A stretch of DNA of 64,000 bases, taken from Dehalococcoidia bacterium UBA6495 (GTDB lineage Bacteria; Chloroflexota; Dehalococcoidia; Lucifugimonadales; UBA826). Position 1 is the first letter of the stretch. Every line of letters begins with the position of its first letter. Below are positions 8,774 to 17,776 of the stretch, one piece after another. Where the stretch lies: NCBI GenBank assembly GCA_002435305.1, contig DJMH01000116.1, forward strand, positions 24,239 to 88,238, written 5' to 3'. Below the pieces are notes generated by a model. The model was not told the origin of the DNA, did no database searches, and saw nothing but the letters and a program-made list of their open reading frames with translations. The position numbers were made by a program, and so were the translations under genes.

Positions 8774-8826
8774 AATTCATCTGTTTCAAATTAAGACTGT
8801 AAACACACCATTTTTAACCTAGTCAC

Positions 8827-8879
8827 GGGAGACAGTTACGGAATATAATCCTCACATATATTTCATGAAACTGTCTTCC
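8827..8879. promoter_or_regulatory. Long inverted repeat around a -10-like TATAAT
   Basis: GGGAGACAGTT (8827-8837) and AACTGTCTTCC (8869-8879) pair at 10 of 11 positions around a 31-nt loop that contains TATAAT at 8844-8849. A T-rich run follows at 8881-8889. It lies between the divergent aldolase operon and the small membrane protein/MFS pair. Either a repressor operator framing a promoter or a weak terminator-like leader structure would fit. Confidence 0.4.
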
Positions 8880-8904
8880 ATTCTTTTTTACATGTAGTGA
8901 GTAA

Positions 8905-9105
8905 TTGTTAAAAAACACTTTTATTTTGGGAATGCCGTTACAATTTGGGCTGGTTGTTTTTTTTGCGGGATTGCTTGTTATTTATGTGCTAGCGATGTCA
9001 GCTTCGGCTCGGATAGAAAAACGGAAAGATGTTCGATATGAAGTAGGGCAAACGGAAATTTACACCTGGGAATCGGCAGCACTGTGGATGTGTCCTCTTC
9101 ACTGA
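8905..9105 (+). CDS. Small single-pass membrane protein (unknown)
   Basis: Up to 66 residues with one hydrophobic segment (LVVFFAGLLVIYVLAM) followed by a basic/acidic cytoplasmic tail and a C-terminal WMCP. The frame can start at the TTG at 8905 or the ATG at 8932; neither has a convincing ribosome binding site. It ends 21 nt before, and in the same frame as, the MFS gene. I do not recognise a family. It might be a small accessory subunit of the carrier, or not be translated at all. Confidence 0.4.
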   Translation: MLKNTFILGMPLQFGLVVFFAGLLVIYVLAMSASARIEKRKDVRYEVGQTEIYTWESAALWMCPLH

Positions 9106-9126
9106 GGTTGGAGAATTCTCTCAAAA

Positions 9127-10446
9127 ATGATTCAGGATAATTTAGGCACTTCTGAGCCAAAAACTTTTTACTGGCATTATGCCTGGATGATAGTTGCCAT
9201 TATTGCTGGGATGCAGATAGTAGGCTCATCCATCAGAATGGCTTTTGGGGTGTTCATCGATCCATTGCAGACTCAATTTGGATGGAGTCAGGGTGGTATT
9301 GGATTCGCCTATGCAATTTGTAGCATAGTGTCAGCTGTTGTGGCTCCGTGGGCAGGCAATTTGGGTGATAGGTTTGGGGCAAAAAAATCTATGCTTGTCG
9401 GAACCTTTGTTTTTTTAATTGGTATGCTGGCTACCGCTTTTGTAAAAGATCTGTGGCAATTTTGGCTTACATATGGGGTCATCCTCGGTATTGCTCAGGC
9501 AATTTTTCTTGTACCTCTTATACCCGCAGCTATGATCTGGTTTAGAAGGCACCTAGGTTTGGCTATGGGTCTCATTATGGCTTCCTGGGGAGTAGGGCCT
9601 GCATTGGCCACGCCTTTTGTGGCCTTTATGATTCAGACATTTGGTTGGACTGTCGCTTTTGTCTCCATAGGGATTGCTTCCACATTAATAATGCTGGCCT
9701 TGGTTTCTGTATTTAAAAACAGGCCCGCAGATGTAGGCGTTCAGGCGTATGGTACTTTCAAAGGTGATCCACCACTTAGTGACAAACTCCCTCCTGCTAT
9801 TCTTCTCGATGAGTTCAAGGGATACATGAGGAAAACTGCCGCCTTTTGGAATATGAGTTCTATTCATTTCCTTGGTTGCGTGGGGCATGCAGTGATCTTG
9901 ATTTGGATAATTCCAATGGCCACTAGTAAAGGTATGAGTGCAATAGATGCTTCGCTAATTTTCACATTGTTTTCGGCAGTCAGCATAGTCACTAGGTTAA
10001 CAACTCCGATTTTATGTGAAAGGTTGGGTGTGCGAACTGTAATGACAGTTTTTTACATCTTGCAGGGGGCAACAGTATTACTTTTGATATTCTCATCGAT
10101 GGATGGGATGTTCTTAATATTTGCTGTTAGTTTTGGGGTTGGGTACGGAGGAGAAACTGGGGGATTCCCAATTCTAAATAGGAAATACTTCGGGCATGCG
10201 CCTATGGGAGGGGCGCATGGGTTTCAAATGCTGGGAGCTGGCGCAGGCATGGCATTGGGCGGTTGGATTGGAGGTCCAGTTTTTGATATTTTTGATTCCT
10301 ATAATCCTGCATTCGCTATCAGTGTGGTAGCGAGTTTTGCAGGCGCCGTGAGTATTATTTTGCTAGAGAATCCTGCCAAACTATTGATACCGGATTGGCA
10401 AAAATCAGAAGAGAAATTCGAACAAAATTTAAAAATCACCACGTGA
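9127..10446 (+). CDS. MFS transporter, OFA/monocarboxylate-like
   Basis: 439 residues, about 12 membrane segments. The entry FYWHYAWMIVAI and the loop GNLGDRFGAKKSM resemble oxalate-formate-antiporter and monocarboxylate carriers; the second half has CERLGVRTVM at the matching loop. It is followed 16 nt later by an amidase gene, so the pair probably takes up an amide or its carboxylic acid product (inference). The start is the ATG at 9127 with GGAG 13 nt upstream, somewhat distant. Confidence 0.87.
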   Translation: MIQDNLGTSEPKTFYWHYAWMIVAIIAGMQIVGSSIRMAFGVFIDPLQTQFGWSQGGIGFAYAICSIVSAVVAPWAGNLGDRFGAKKSMLVGTFVFLIGMLATAFVKDLWQFWLTYGVILGIAQAIFLVPLIPAAMIWFRRHLGLAMGLIMASWGVGPALATPFVAFMIQTFGWTVAFVSIGIASTLIMLALVSVFKNRPADVGVQAYGTFKGDPPLSDKLPPAILLDEFKGYMRKTAAFWNMSSIHFLGCVGHAVILIWIIPMATSKGMSAIDASLIFTLFSAVSIVTRLTTPILCERLGVRTVMTVFYILQGATVLLLIFSSMDGMFLIFAVSFGVGYGGETGGFPILNRKYFGHAPMGGAHGFQMLGAGAGMALGGWIGGPVFDIFDSYNPAFAISVVASFAGAVSIILLENPAKLLIPDWQKSEEKFEQNLKITT

Positions 10447-10462
10447 GAATGGAGTTATTGAT

Positions 10463-11881
10463 ATGTCTAAATCAGAAATAGTTAATATGACTGCCACTGA
10501 AATGGTTAGATTAATTAAAACCAAGGGCATTTCAGCATCAGAGGTGATGGATGCCCACCTAAGTCAAATAAATTCTGTGAATCCTAAAGTAAACGCCATT
10601 GTTACCATTCATCCAGAGCTAGGAATAGACGGGGCCAAACTCGCAGATGAAGCAATTGCCAAAGGAGAAAATTTAGGGATATTACACGGACTTCCCACGG
10701 CCCATAAGGATTTAGTTCCGACTAAAGGTATTCGGACGACATACGGTTCTCCTTTGTATGCTGACTACATACCCGACTACAGTGCATTAATAGTGGAGAG
10801 GATGCAGAGAGCTGGGGCTATCACAATTGGCAAGACCAATACGCCGGAGTTCGGAGCAGGTTCCCAAACTTACAATGAGGTATTTGGAGAAACTTTGAAT
10901 CCTTATGACACCAGCACAACCTGTGGCGGCAGCAGTGGCGGTGCAGCTGTGGCCCTCGCTACTAGAATGGTCCCAATTGCTGATGGAAGTGATACCGGGG
11001 GGTCTTTACGTAACCCGGCAAACTTTTGTAATGTTGTCGGATTTAGGACATCTCCTGGTCGAGTACCTACTTATCCATCCAAGGTGGGCTGGAGTCCAAC
11101 ATCAGTACAAGGTCCTATGGCCAGAACTGTTTCTGACTGTGCTCTTTTTTTGGCTGCTATAGCGGGGCCTGATTCTCGTGTTCCCATATCAATAAGTGAA
11201 AAGGGTGAAGTTTTTTTGGAATCTTTGGACAGGGATTTTCAGAGTACGAAAATCGCATGGAGTCAAGATTTGGGAGGATTACCAATCGATCCCCGAACCA
11301 CCGCCGTAATTGAATCTCAGAGGTCAGTTTTTAAAGATATAGGATGCTTAATTGTGGAAACTGAGCCTGATTTTTCCGATGTAAATGAGCAGTTTTTGAT
11401 TTGGCGGGGGTGGGGAAGAGAAATAAATCAGGGAGATAATTTAAGGAACAACAGAGATAAATTGAAAGATACAATGATTTGGGATATTGAGCAGGGGGTC
11501 AAATTATCTGGACCCGATGTAGGATGGGCCGAAGCTAAAAGAATGGAATTGTTTCAACGCATGAACCAGTTTATGAACGAATATGAATTTCTTATATGCC
11601 CTGTGAGCCAAAGACCCCCTTTTAATATTGAACAAAGATGGGTTTCTGAGATAAATGGCGTGAAAATGGAAAACTTTATTGCTTGGATGAAATCCTGTTA
11701 TTACATAACAGCCACAGGACATCCTGCGATTTCGGTTCCCTGTGGATTCACCGCTGAAGGCCTTCCAGTCGGAGTTCAGATCGTCGGTCGATATAGGGAT
11801 GAATTTGGGGTCTTACAACTTGCTAAAGCTTTTGAAGACGCCACTGGATTCTGGAAATCAATCCCTCCTGTCTGCACTTAA
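10463..11881 (+). CDS. Amidase (amidase-signature family)
   Basis: 472 residues. All three parts of the Ser-cisSer-Lys triad are visible: Lys in TAHKDLVP, the cis-Ser in CGGSSGGAA and the nucleophile Ser in SDTGGSLRNPA. The family hydrolyses amides to acid and ammonia and includes GatA; the low similarity in the C-terminal half and the absence of gatB/gatC argue for a catabolic amidase. The ATG start has GGAG 8 nt upstream. It lies directly after the MFS carrier and converges on the nitroreductase gene. Confidence 0.92.
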   Translation: MSKSEIVNMTATEMVRLIKTKGISASEVMDAHLSQINSVNPKVNAIVTIHPELGIDGAKLADEAIAKGENLGILHGLPTAHKDLVPTKGIRTTYGSPLYADYIPDYSALIVERMQRAGAITIGKTNTPEFGAGSQTYNEVFGETLNPYDTSTTCGGSSGGAAVALATRMVPIADGSDTGGSLRNPANFCNVVGFRTSPGRVPTYPSKVGWSPTSVQGPMARTVSDCALFLAAIAGPDSRVPISISEKGEVFLESLDRDFQSTKIAWSQDLGGLPIDPRTTAVIESQRSVFKDIGCLIVETEPDFSDVNEQFLIWRGWGREINQGDNLRNNRDKLKDTMIWDIEQGVKLSGPDVGWAEAKRMELFQRMNQFMNEYEFLICPVSQRPPFNIEQRWVSEINGVKMENFIAWMKSCYYITATGHPAISVPCGFTAEGLPVGVQIVGRYRDEFGVLQLAKAFEDATGFWKSIPPVCT

Positions 11882-11887
11882 CATGTT

Positions 11888-12568
11888 TCAACTTATGTCA
11901 GATGAGATCTCTCCAAGTGACATCTTTTGGATATCCGGAACTTGAGCTCCTTTCTCTGCGTAGCCTGCGACAAGGAGTAAAAATGGGCGTTCGTTTTTTG
12001 GGCGCTTAAATATTTTGTTCAAAAATCCCATAGGGCTAGGAGTATGCGTGAGAGTGGACAATCCTGCGTTGTGAAGGGCGGTTATTAGAATACCAGTAGC
12101 TATGCCCACCGATTCTGTCGCGTAGTAGTGTTTTACCCGGGAACCGTCCGGCAGCATTCCGTAACTTTTAACAAATATGGCGATTAGGAATGGCGCAGTT
12201 TCTAGAAAAGGTTTATTGGCATCTGTCCCCAATGGTTCCAAGGCCTTTAACCATTCTGGGGACGCTTTTGTTTCATAGAAGTCCCGTTCTTCTTTCTCAG
12301 CTTTTTCACGAATGATTTTACGAGCCTCTCCCCGACCTGAAACAGCGAAATGCCAAGGTTGCATATTTGCCCCGCTTGGAGCTGTTCCCGCGGCTAAAAT
12401 GCAATTATCGATTATAGATCTGGATACCTCTTCCGAAGAAAAATCTCGCACAGTTCGACGCTGTTTAATGGTCATATAGAATTCTTCAGATCTGGATTTC
12501 ATCTCTTCATTACTAAAATGTTTTGCATTAGGCAATGGAACTAGTCTCGCATTCACTTTGTCCTCCAA
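11888..12568 (-). CDS. Nitroreductase-fold flavoprotein, iodotyrosine-deiodinase-like
   Basis: 226 residues. The FMN-binding start QRRTVRDFS and the loop GTAPSGANMQPW match iodotyrosine deiodinase (IYD) more closely than NfsB-type nitroreductases. The three residues that clamp the halotyrosine in IYD are all kept with the right spacing: Glu94, Tyr98 (four residues later) and Lys119 (21 after Tyr98). The C-terminal part LTHTPSPMGFLN and the late RPKNERPFLLLVAGYA also follow IYD. The predicted reaction is reductive dehalogenation of halogenated tyrosine or phenols using FMN; the substrate is inferred. It stands alone on the minus strand. Confidence 0.82.
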   Translation of the reverse strand: MEDKVNARLVPLPNAKHFSNEEMKSRSEEFYMTIKQRRTVRDFSSEEVSRSIIDNCILAAGTAPSGANMQPWHFAVSGRGEARKIIREKAEKEERDFYETKASPEWLKALEPLGTDANKPFLETAPFLIAIFVKSYGMLPDGSRVKHYYATESVGIATGILITALHNAGLSTLTHTPSPMGFLNKIFKRPKNERPFLLLVAGYAEKGAQVPDIQKMSLGEISSDIS

Positions 12569-12682
12569 TAAATTAGATTATGGCAATTTTCAGATTCTTG
12601 GATAATCCTGTACGATTTCTCATCACGCTGATAATATCCTAGGTGAAATAGACGCGAATAATCCAGATGTGAAAGGTACATT

Positions 12683-13783
12683 ATGAAAATAACGAATGTT
12701 AAAGTTGAAATGTTCAATTGGACTACACAAGCTTGGAAGACTGGTGTTGGTACTTCATTTGGTAACACACGCCAACTTGGGATCGTTACTGTCGAGACAG
12801 ATGAAGGTATAAATGGCAATTCATTTTTGGGTTCTTCACGTGTTGGGGCGGATCATTTTGCCCCAGGATTAATAGAATTTATCAAACCATTGATTATGGG
12901 TCGGAATCCTCAGGATATCGGTGCCATTTGGTGGGATATGTGGAAAATGAATCGGTCTGTGTCTACGAATGTCATAGGTGCTATCGATATTTGCCTGTGG
13001 GATATAAATGGAAAAATAGCCCAGCAGCCAATACACCGGCTATTAGGTACCTGTAAAGAATCAGTTCCTGTTTACTCTAGCACCGCATTTCATGACACAA
13101 AAGAGGAATATGCGGAAGAGGCAATCAAATTCAAAGAGATGGGTTGGACTGCACACAAGATCCATCCACATGGGAATCCTGCTTACGATATTGAAATATC
13201 GCAGGCAGTGCGGGAAGCGGTAGGAGGTGATATGAAACTTATGTTGGACTCGATGTGGGCCTACCAATATGAAGATGCAATGAGAGTAGGGAGGGCCATT
13301 GAAGAACTGAATTTCTACTGGTATGAGGACCCTTTGGTCGAAGAAGATATTTATAACTATGTAAAATTGCATGATAAATTAGACATACCGATTATGTCTA
13401 CTGAATATGCTCCGGGAAGATATTACGGAATGACCCAATGGATAACCCAGTATGCAACTGACATACTAAGGGGAGATGTGGCCGTGACTGGAGGAATTAC
13501 TCCAATGGTTCGGCTTTGTCATCTTGCTGAAGGTTTCAATATGAAATGTGAGATTCATCATGGTGGTAATTCATTAAACAACGTAGCGAATTTGCACATA
13601 ACCATGGCAGTGCCTAACTGTGAATTTTTTGAATTTTTCCCATGCACAGGGGCCAATATGTTTGGGCTTGTGGAGGATATTCAATTTGAAGGTGGTGTGG
13701 TTCATGCACCGACCAAACCAGGGCTTGGATATGAGATTGACTGGGATATGCTGAAAAACCAATACACAGCTACAGCTGAATAA
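12683..13783 (+). CDS. Enolase superfamily, mandelate racemase/MLE-like dehydratase (KxH type)
   Basis: 366 residues. Metal ligands are Asp189, Glu215 and Glu241, spaced 26 apart as in the family. The base motif at the end of the second strand is Lys159-Ile-His161 and the opposite base is His292, with Asp265 as its dyad partner. These enzymes abstract an alpha-proton from a carboxylate, mostly in sugar-acid dehydration or racemisation. The specific substrate cannot be read from sequence. It is followed by an MFS_3 gene 74 nt downstream. The ATG start has AAAGG 7 nt upstream. Confidence 0.9.
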   Translation: MKITNVKVEMFNWTTQAWKTGVGTSFGNTRQLGIVTVETDEGINGNSFLGSSRVGADHFAPGLIEFIKPLIMGRNPQDIGAIWWDMWKMNRSVSTNVIGAIDICLWDINGKIAQQPIHRLLGTCKESVPVYSSTAFHDTKEEYAEEAIKFKEMGWTAHKIHPHGNPAYDIEISQAVREAVGGDMKLMLDSMWAYQYEDAMRVGRAIEELNFYWYEDPLVEEDIYNYVKLHDKLDIPIMSTEYAPGRYYGMTQWITQYATDILRGDVAVTGGITPMVRLCHLAEGFNMKCEIHHGGNSLNNVANLHITMAVPNCEFFEFFPCTGANMFGLVEDIQFEGGVVHAPTKPGLGYEIDWDMLKNQYTATAE

Positions 13784-13857
13784 AAAAGCCCGTCAGGTCG
13801 ATTGAAAATCAAGACATCATTTAGTTTGGACAAGTCTTTGATCGTGTTTGAGCGGGT

Positions 13858-15108
13858 ATGAAATTACCCACCATACACACCTTAGATTCATTGCGGGCCT
13901 ATCCTGATTATCGATATTTGTGGACGGCAAACTTTTGTGCAAATACCGCACAATGGTTGCAGTTACTTACAATAGGATGGCTAGTAAAATCCCTTACTGA
14001 AAATGGTTCTAATTCTGCCTTGCTTGTGGTGGGCATAGGTGGTGCTGTGGCTTTACCTGGGATTATTATTGGTCCTTGGGGTGGTGTTTTAGGTGACCGG
14101 TTAAATCGGAAGAAGCTGGTTATTTGCCTTGAAATATTTATGGTTCTGCTGGCTCTTTCCTTCGCTTTGTTGCTTCGGACAGGATCCGTCCTTGTGTGGC
14201 ATGTGTATACATTTGCACTGCTGGCAGGGTGCTGTGAAGCACTAAAAATGCCTATCCGCCAAGCTCTTATCGCTAATACCGTTCCCTTCCATGCTCTTAG
14301 CAACGCATATGCTACTAGTGTTCTTACGATACCTGGTACCAGAATGATTGGCCCATTTATTGGCGGTATCATCGTTTCAAATGTGGGATTTTTTTGGAAT
14401 TTCACCATTGAAGCACTCCTGTATCTAGGGGTCATAGTGGCTCTAATCCCAATGTCTACTCCTTATTTCATAAAACGAGATTTTGTTACGAGTTTTGGAG
14501 TGTCACAGATGTTTACCGATATGGCGGATGGGTTCAAGTATTTGTGGAAACAACAGCGTCCATTGTCATTCATTTATATGTTGTCTGCGGCACCAAATGT
14601 TGTTTTGCATCCCGTCATATTTTTGTTGCCTTTGTTCACTACAGACGTTCTTCATAGAGATGTTGAATATGGTGGCTACATGATGGCGGTCAACGGAGCC
14701 GGTGGATTGCTAATGGTTTTTGTATTTTCTGCATTTGGATTTCCAAAATGGCGGGGCATGCTCTGTATTCTTTCTGCGCTTTGTGGTGCCATTATGACTC
14801 TTTTATTAAGCCAATCCTTGTGGATAACTCCAGCTTTTTTGGCCCTTGCAATTTTTGGTGCTACTCAGACTGCATTTAGAACGACAACTGGTGTTTTAAC
14901 TCAAACATTAGCGGAAGACCAATATAGGGTCCGGGCGATGAGTGCTTATCGAATTGGTATGGGAATGGTCGTTTTCTTTAGTTTTTTTGTGGGTTGGATG
15001 GCAGGGATCACTTCTGTTCGACTAACCTTGTTGTTTATGGGGGCTCTTGGCGTTGCTATTTCAATTATATTTTGGATCTTCTCCCCGGCAGTGCGAAATC
15101 AGGATTAA
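13858..15108 (+). CDS. MFS transporter, MFS_3 type
   Basis: 416 residues, about 12 membrane segments, N-terminus with SLRAYPDYRYLWTANF and the loop GGVLGDRLNRKKLV. The branch is the same as the carrier at 3975-5243 and is usually an exporter. The ATG start follows GAGCGGGT. The 156-nt gap after it contains no gene or clear signal that I can see. Confidence 0.85.
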   Translation: MKLPTIHTLDSLRAYPDYRYLWTANFCANTAQWLQLLTIGWLVKSLTENGSNSALLVVGIGGAVALPGIIIGPWGGVLGDRLNRKKLVICLEIFMVLLALSFALLLRTGSVLVWHVYTFALLAGCCEALKMPIRQALIANTVPFHALSNAYATSVLTIPGTRMIGPFIGGIIVSNVGFFWNFTIEALLYLGVIVALIPMSTPYFIKRDFVTSFGVSQMFTDMADGFKYLWKQQRPLSFIYMLSAAPNVVLHPVIFLLPLFTTDVLHRDVEYGGYMMAVNGAGGLLMVFVFSAFGFPKWRGMLCILSALCGAIMTLLLSQSLWITPAFLALAIFGATQTAFRTTTGVLTQTLAEDQYRVRAMSAYRIGMGMVVFFSFFVGWMAGITSVRLTLLFMGALGVAISIIFWIFSPAVRNQD

Positions 15109-15264
15109 ATTATAGAGTATTTCACCCGTGATGCCCGGCCCCATGCTGCGGTTTAGAACTTTACCAGTAAGTATTTGTGAGTTAGTATTTGGGAATCTTA
15201 ATTCCTGTTTTTAATAACATATTCATCTCAATAGACTAATATTCCCATCAAAAAGATTCTGTAA

Positions 15265-16605
15265 TTGGAAAGTATCCAAACTTTGTTTCAAAGTGCCAAA
15301 AATAAACTAGCCGAAAGACGAAAAAACACGTTCTATGGTTGGTATCTGGTTCCAGTCTTTGGCGCTCTAATGATGATAGCTACTACTCCTCTTTTCCATG
15401 CCATGGGTATCTGGGCCGTTGCAATGGAAAGGGCCTTTGGGTGGAATAGGACTCAACTGTCTCTAGCATTATCGTTTACGAGGATTGAAGGTGGTATTTT
15501 AGGCCCTGTCGAAGGTTATCTAGTAGATAGGTTTGGCACTAAGCGCATGGTTTTAATAGGTATGATAATCATGGGGTTTGGGTGGATAGTATTCAGCCGT
15601 ATAAATCATTTGTTGATTTTCTATTTTTCTTATCTGCTTATTGCTCTTGGTCAAGGTTTAGGTAGTTGGCTGGCTCTAAATACTATGATGAACAATTGGT
15701 TCGTCAGAAGACGATCCTTTGCCATGGGTCTGTCTAATGCCCTCTCGAGGTTTGGATCATTATTCTTTGTACCGCTGCTAGCCTGGCTTATCGACCCAGA
15801 TTTTTTAGATAGGCCGGGGTGGAGTTTAACTGCGTTTATCCTAGCTATAGTTACTATATTGCTGGCCTTTCCGTTGACTAGCCTTCTTAGAGATAGACCC
15901 GAAGATTATGGATTGCTTCCTGACGGAGATACAGAAGAAGACATTGAAAGACGGAACAAGGAAGCTTTAATCAGTGGTGTAAAAATCGAGCAAGAGTATG
16001 ATTTCACGGTATCACAGGCTTTGAGAGCCCCGGCCTTTTGGTTTATAAGCCTTGGCCATGGATTTACATCGATGGTTTTGTTGGCATTTATGTTGCATCT
16101 TGCGCCTATGATGACAGATCAAGGATACAGTTTGCAGACGGCTGCATTTGTTGTTTCAGCATACACAGCGGTTTCTATGGTATTCCAATTAATTGGCGGG
16201 TATGTTGGGGACCGGATTGCGAAAAATGTGGCACTAATGATGTTTACTTTATGTCAGGCCCTTGGGGTTTTTGTTTTAACTTTTGGACCTTCCAATCTTT
16301 TTTCGGCCTACGGATTTGCTTTGTTGTTCGGGATAGGGTTTGGTGGAAGGAATCCTATTTCATCTTCCATACGAGGAGATTATTTTGGTAGAAAAAATTA
16401 TGGCAAGATAATGGGGATATCTCAGGTGCCAATGAACGTGCTGTTGCTGATTGGACCAGTTTTTGCTGGGGTAATGCGTGATTCAACTGGCACCTATCAA
16501 ACAGCGTTCGCTGTACTTGGGGTGTTAGCAGTTGTTGGAGGGTTTTGCTTCCTGTTTGCAAAAAAGCCTATCCCATCTGATGCTTATATAGCCAACCCCA
16601 ATTAA
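15265..16605 (+). CDS. MFS transporter, OFA/monocarboxylate-like
   Basis: 446 residues. A basic N-terminal segment is followed by FYGWYLVPVFGAL, the loop EGYLVDRFGTKRMV, a charged central loop (GDTEEDIERRNKEA) and a second half with GGYVGDRIAKNVAL. It is related in layout to the carriers at 361 and 9127, not to the MFS_3 gene just upstream. The start is TTG at 15265 and is not supported by a strong ribosome binding site. It converges on the LLM gene with a 4-nt overlap. Confidence 0.83.
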   Translation: MESIQTLFQSAKNKLAERRKNTFYGWYLVPVFGALMMIATTPLFHAMGIWAVAMERAFGWNRTQLSLALSFTRIEGGILGPVEGYLVDRFGTKRMVLIGMIIMGFGWIVFSRINHLLIFYFSYLLIALGQGLGSWLALNTMMNNWFVRRRSFAMGLSNALSRFGSLFFVPLLAWLIDPDFLDRPGWSLTAFILAIVTILLAFPLTSLLRDRPEDYGLLPDGDTEEDIERRNKEALISGVKIEQEYDFTVSQALRAPAFWFISLGHGFTSMVLLAFMLHLAPMMTDQGYSLQTAAFVVSAYTAVSMVFQLIGGYVGDRIAKNVALMMFTLCQALGVFVLTFGPSNLFSAYGFALLFGIGFGGRNPISSSIRGDYFGRKNYGKIMGISQVPMNVLLLIGPVFAGVMRDSTGTYQTAFAVLGVLAVVGGFCFLFAKKPIPSDAYIANPN

Positions 16606-17672
16606 AATTCTGCAGTAGCCACATCGGGTATTGAATTCGGATGCACATCCATAGATTCTGCAACTAGGCGGTAGGATTTTTTCCTGTCGTCGAAGTAGTA
16701 GCAATTGGATACTATTCCTATATCAGGGGTTTGATAGCGTTCTGATGATGAGAGGATTCCTTCTTTTACCTGGTCGGGGTCACCTTCTATATAGCTTTGA
16801 GTAGTTTGTTCCAAATAGGCTCTGACATTTTCGTCTAACGGCCATACGGAAGCTTCTTCCGGGGGTAACAAACCCTTCGTCTTGAGTCCCATTGTCGATA
16901 TAATTTTGTTTATGCTTCTTGAAGATCCAACAAATTTAGCTTTCTCTTCTGTATCGGCGCATATCACTTGCAGGCCCACATTTACTTTGGGTTCCGATAA
17001 ATAGTCAGACGGTTTGAAGTTATTTCTATATAAATCAGTAACTTGTGGACCGTATTCCGAGGTGTTTCCGAAAAAATCTGCGAAGCTAAAAGGAAGGCCC
17101 ATTTCTGCTGCTAATCTAGCACTGTAATCACTTGATCCTAGGAGCCACACTGACGGGTATGTTTCTTTACCTGAAGATTGAGCCCTAATACCTGAGAGAG
17201 GATGATCATCTTCCACCTCATCTTCCAGAAAATTTAACAGGTCCTTGACCATTTGAGGAAAGTCACTGAATACGTCCATTGTGGGTCTTGGATATGTTAA
17301 AGCGGCGGCAGTTCTTCTATCGCTCCCAGGGGCTCTGCCGATGCCGAGGTCAATTCTGTCTGGGTGAAAAGAATCCAATACACTGAATTGTTCAGCCACT
17401 TTAAGCGCAGAGTAATGGCTTAACATAACACCGCCGCTTCCGACACGAATAGTAGAGGTTTTTGCTGCTATCTGTCCTATTAGAATTTCTGGACTCGTTC
17501 CGGAAAAAGAGTTGGAATTATGGTGTTCCGCTACCCAGTACCTGGAATATCCAAGATTTTCTGTATGTATTGCCAGTTCAACTGACTCATTTAGCGCATC
17601 GGCAGGGGTGCCACCACGTCGAATCGGTGATTGGTCTACCACCGTTAGCTTTATGTCTTTTATAGATGCCAT
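16602..17672 (-). CDS. LLM-class flavin-dependent oxidoreductase, MsnO8-like
   Basis: 356 residues of the bacterial luciferase-like barrel. The N-terminus SIKDIKLTVVDQSPIRRG, the block YWVAEHHNSNSFSGTSPEI and GSGGVMLSHYSALKVAEQF are diagnostic for the MsnO8/LLM subgroup, and DRIDLGIGRAPGSD follows as expected. The family uses reduced flavin and O2, although the natural substrates of this subgroup are unclear. It is divergent from the DMT carrier; the shared 104-nt gap holds a large dyad. Confidence 0.88.
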   Translation of the reverse strand: MASIKDIKLTVVDQSPIRRGGTPADALNESVELAIHTENLGYSRYWVAEHHNSNSFSGTSPEILIGQIAAKTSTIRVGSGGVMLSHYSALKVAEQFSVLDSFHPDRIDLGIGRAPGSDRRTAAALTYPRPTMDVFSDFPQMVKDLLNFLEDEVEDDHPLSGIRAQSSGKETYPSVWLLGSSDYSARLAAEMGLPFSFADFFGNTSEYGPQVTDLYRNNFKPSDYLSEPKVNVGLQVICADTEEKAKFVGSSRSINKIISTMGLKTKGLLPPEEASVWPLDENVRAYLEQTTQSYIEGDPDQVKEGILSSSERYQTPDIGIVSNCYYFDDRKKSYRLVAESMDVHPNSIPDVATAEF

Positions 17673-17682
17673 ATTTGTAAAG

Positions 17683-17742
17683 ACAGGATAACAAAGTACC
17701 TACCTAGCTGTCTCCATTAAGCTAGGTAAGGTAAAATCCTGT
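17683..17742. promoter_or_regulatory. Large imperfect palindrome between divergent genes
   Basis: Outer arms ACAGGAT (17683-17689) and ATCCTGT (17736-17742), then TACC and TACCTAGCT (17697-17709) against AGCTAGGTA and GGTA (17720-17733) with one bulge, around a 10-nt loop. The central 9-bp arms are perfect. It begins 10 nt upstream of the LLM start codon and ends 34 nt upstream of the DMT start. A two-site operator controlling both genes is the simplest reading; an RNA hairpin is the alternative. Confidence 0.5.
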
Positions 17743-17776
17743 TTTATGTTATCCCTGCAACAGGTTCATATAAATT

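Noticed and set aside
9103..9126. TGA between the small membrane ORF and the in-frame MFS gene as a second selenocysteine site
   Set aside because: No Cys-aligned redox motif is involved and the MFS gene is complete from its own ATG; being in frame has a one-in-three chance.
13908..14435. 175-codon minus-strand frame antisense to the MFS_3 gene
   Set aside because: The sense frame has clear membrane helices and MFS motifs; the antisense product is low-complexity and basic.
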